Below, in pieces: positions 20,452-20,838 of a stretch of 20,838 bases of DNA. Source of the stretch: a virus. Position numbers and translations under genes: made by a program. Under the pieces are notes generated by a model. It saw only the letters and a program-made list of their open reading frames with translations, had not been told where the DNA came from and made no database searches. The number at the start of each line of letters is the position of its first letter. Position 1 is the stretch's first letter. Location of the stretch: positions 1 to 20,838 of IMG/VR virus record IMGVR_UViG_3300023179_000604, one strand, 5' to 3'.

Positions 20452-20838
20452 TCACTTGCCCTTCTTCTGCTGACCGAACTTCTTTCGAGGCTTCTCCCGA
20501 CGCTTATCGGGAGCCACCTTGCCGGACTTCTCAGCCCTGTACTTGAGGAGCGCCTTCGTGCCGCGGAGGTCCAGGATCTCCTGCTGCTTCTTCTCCTCAG
20601 CTCGGCGGTCGCTCTCCCTCCTCGCCTTCTCAATCTTTCGAATGATCATGGATCGCTCAATGGCGCCCACACGATCCAGGTAGAGGACGCCGTTCAGGTG
20701 GTCAGCCTCGTGCTGGATGCAGCCTGAGAGGGGCCACTTGACCGTCACCGTGTGCTCAGAGCCGTCGAGGCGCTGGTACTTCACCTCGCACTCCTCGTGG
20801 CGGTCGACGAGCCCAGTTCCCATTGGTACTGACAGGCA
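20452..20838 (-). CDS. def: Peptide deformylase, N-terminus cut by the right window edge
   Basis: The C-terminal 128 residues of a gene that runs off the right edge. Peptide deformylase removes the formyl group from new proteins using a metal ion. The fragment begins in motif 2, CLSVP, whose Cys is a metal ligand, and contains motif 3 QHEADHLNG with two His ligands and the catalytic Glu. Motif 1 lies beyond the edge. After the enzyme domain, a charged tail of about 75 residues (KIEKARRESDRRAEEKKQQ ... PRKKFGQQKKGK) is longer than in typical phage deformylases, which usually lack an extended C-terminus. Phage deformylases are known in marine viruses. The apparent ATG at 20823 is an internal Met, not the start. 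Confidence 0.88.
   Translation of the reverse strand, partial: CLSVPMGTGLVDRHEECEVKYQRLDGSEHTVTVKWPLSGCIQHEADHLNGVLYLDRVGAIERSMIIRKIEKARRESDRRAEEKKQQEILDLRGTKALLKYRAEKSGKVAPDKRREKPRKKFGQQKKGK

Noticed and set aside
1-20838. CRISPR arrays, insertion sequences, integrase or attachment sites
   Set aside because: No regularly spaced repeats, transposase or integrase motifs, or terminal inverted repeats were found.

Overview
The window looks like part of a large tailed bacteriophage genome (Caudoviricetes, probably a T4-like myovirus relative, possibly aquatic). The reasons are dense, overlapping small genes almost all on the minus strand, an endolysin, a long beta-rich tail fibre/spike protein, a T4 gp30-type ATP-dependent DNA ligase, a phage peptide deformylase, virus-encoded tRNAs and many short proteins of unknown function. 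The host cannot be named from the sequence. Only one convincing gene (a DUF2827-type glycosyltransferase, 10751-11878) is on the plus strand.

Reading the minus strand in its transcription direction (right to left): (a) 20838-18881: a peptide deformylase cut by the right edge, a small unknown gene and DNA ligase. (b) 18819-15301: a small virion-like protein, whose ribosome binding site can be locked in a hairpin, followed by a 1039-residue tail fibre/spike with a predicted beta-helix. (c) 15236-11922: mostly short unknown proteins, plus a compact tRNA(Ile)-lysidine synthase (TilS). (d) 11878-10328: the plus-strand glycosyltransferase and two minus-strand tRNA genes. One is tRNA-Ser(GGA). The other has a leucine-type class II body but a CAU anticodon, a possible substrate for the neighbouring TilS. 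(e) 10315-7008: small SH3/KOW-like proteins, a GIY-YIG nuclease, a zinc deaminase, a membrane HExxH metalloprotease and a DUF1599-like protein, closed by an intrinsic terminator at 6941-6977. (f) 6928-407: a cluster in which six otherwise unrelated proteins begin with the same kind of short amphipathic leader (L-R-x-[IV]-[IV]-R-E-[EA]). Its members include a ferritin/Dps-like protein, a Cys-rich protein and a chimeric structural-type protein. A cupin fusion and a staphylococcal-nuclease homologue lie among them without the leader. (g) 353-1: a zinc amidase endolysin cut by the left edge.

The two most interesting systems are the shared-leader cluster, which by analogy with T4 internal proteins could be capsid-targeted cargo, and the TilS plus Leu-bodied tRNA(CAU) pair, which could form a phage AUA-decoding module. 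Two recurring AT-rich motifs upstream of minus-strand genes (TATAAAATAA and ATACTTA) are candidate phage promoter elements. A sharp G+C change inside the 498-residue gene suggests recent recombination. All homology calls come from reading motifs by eye; no database search was possible.
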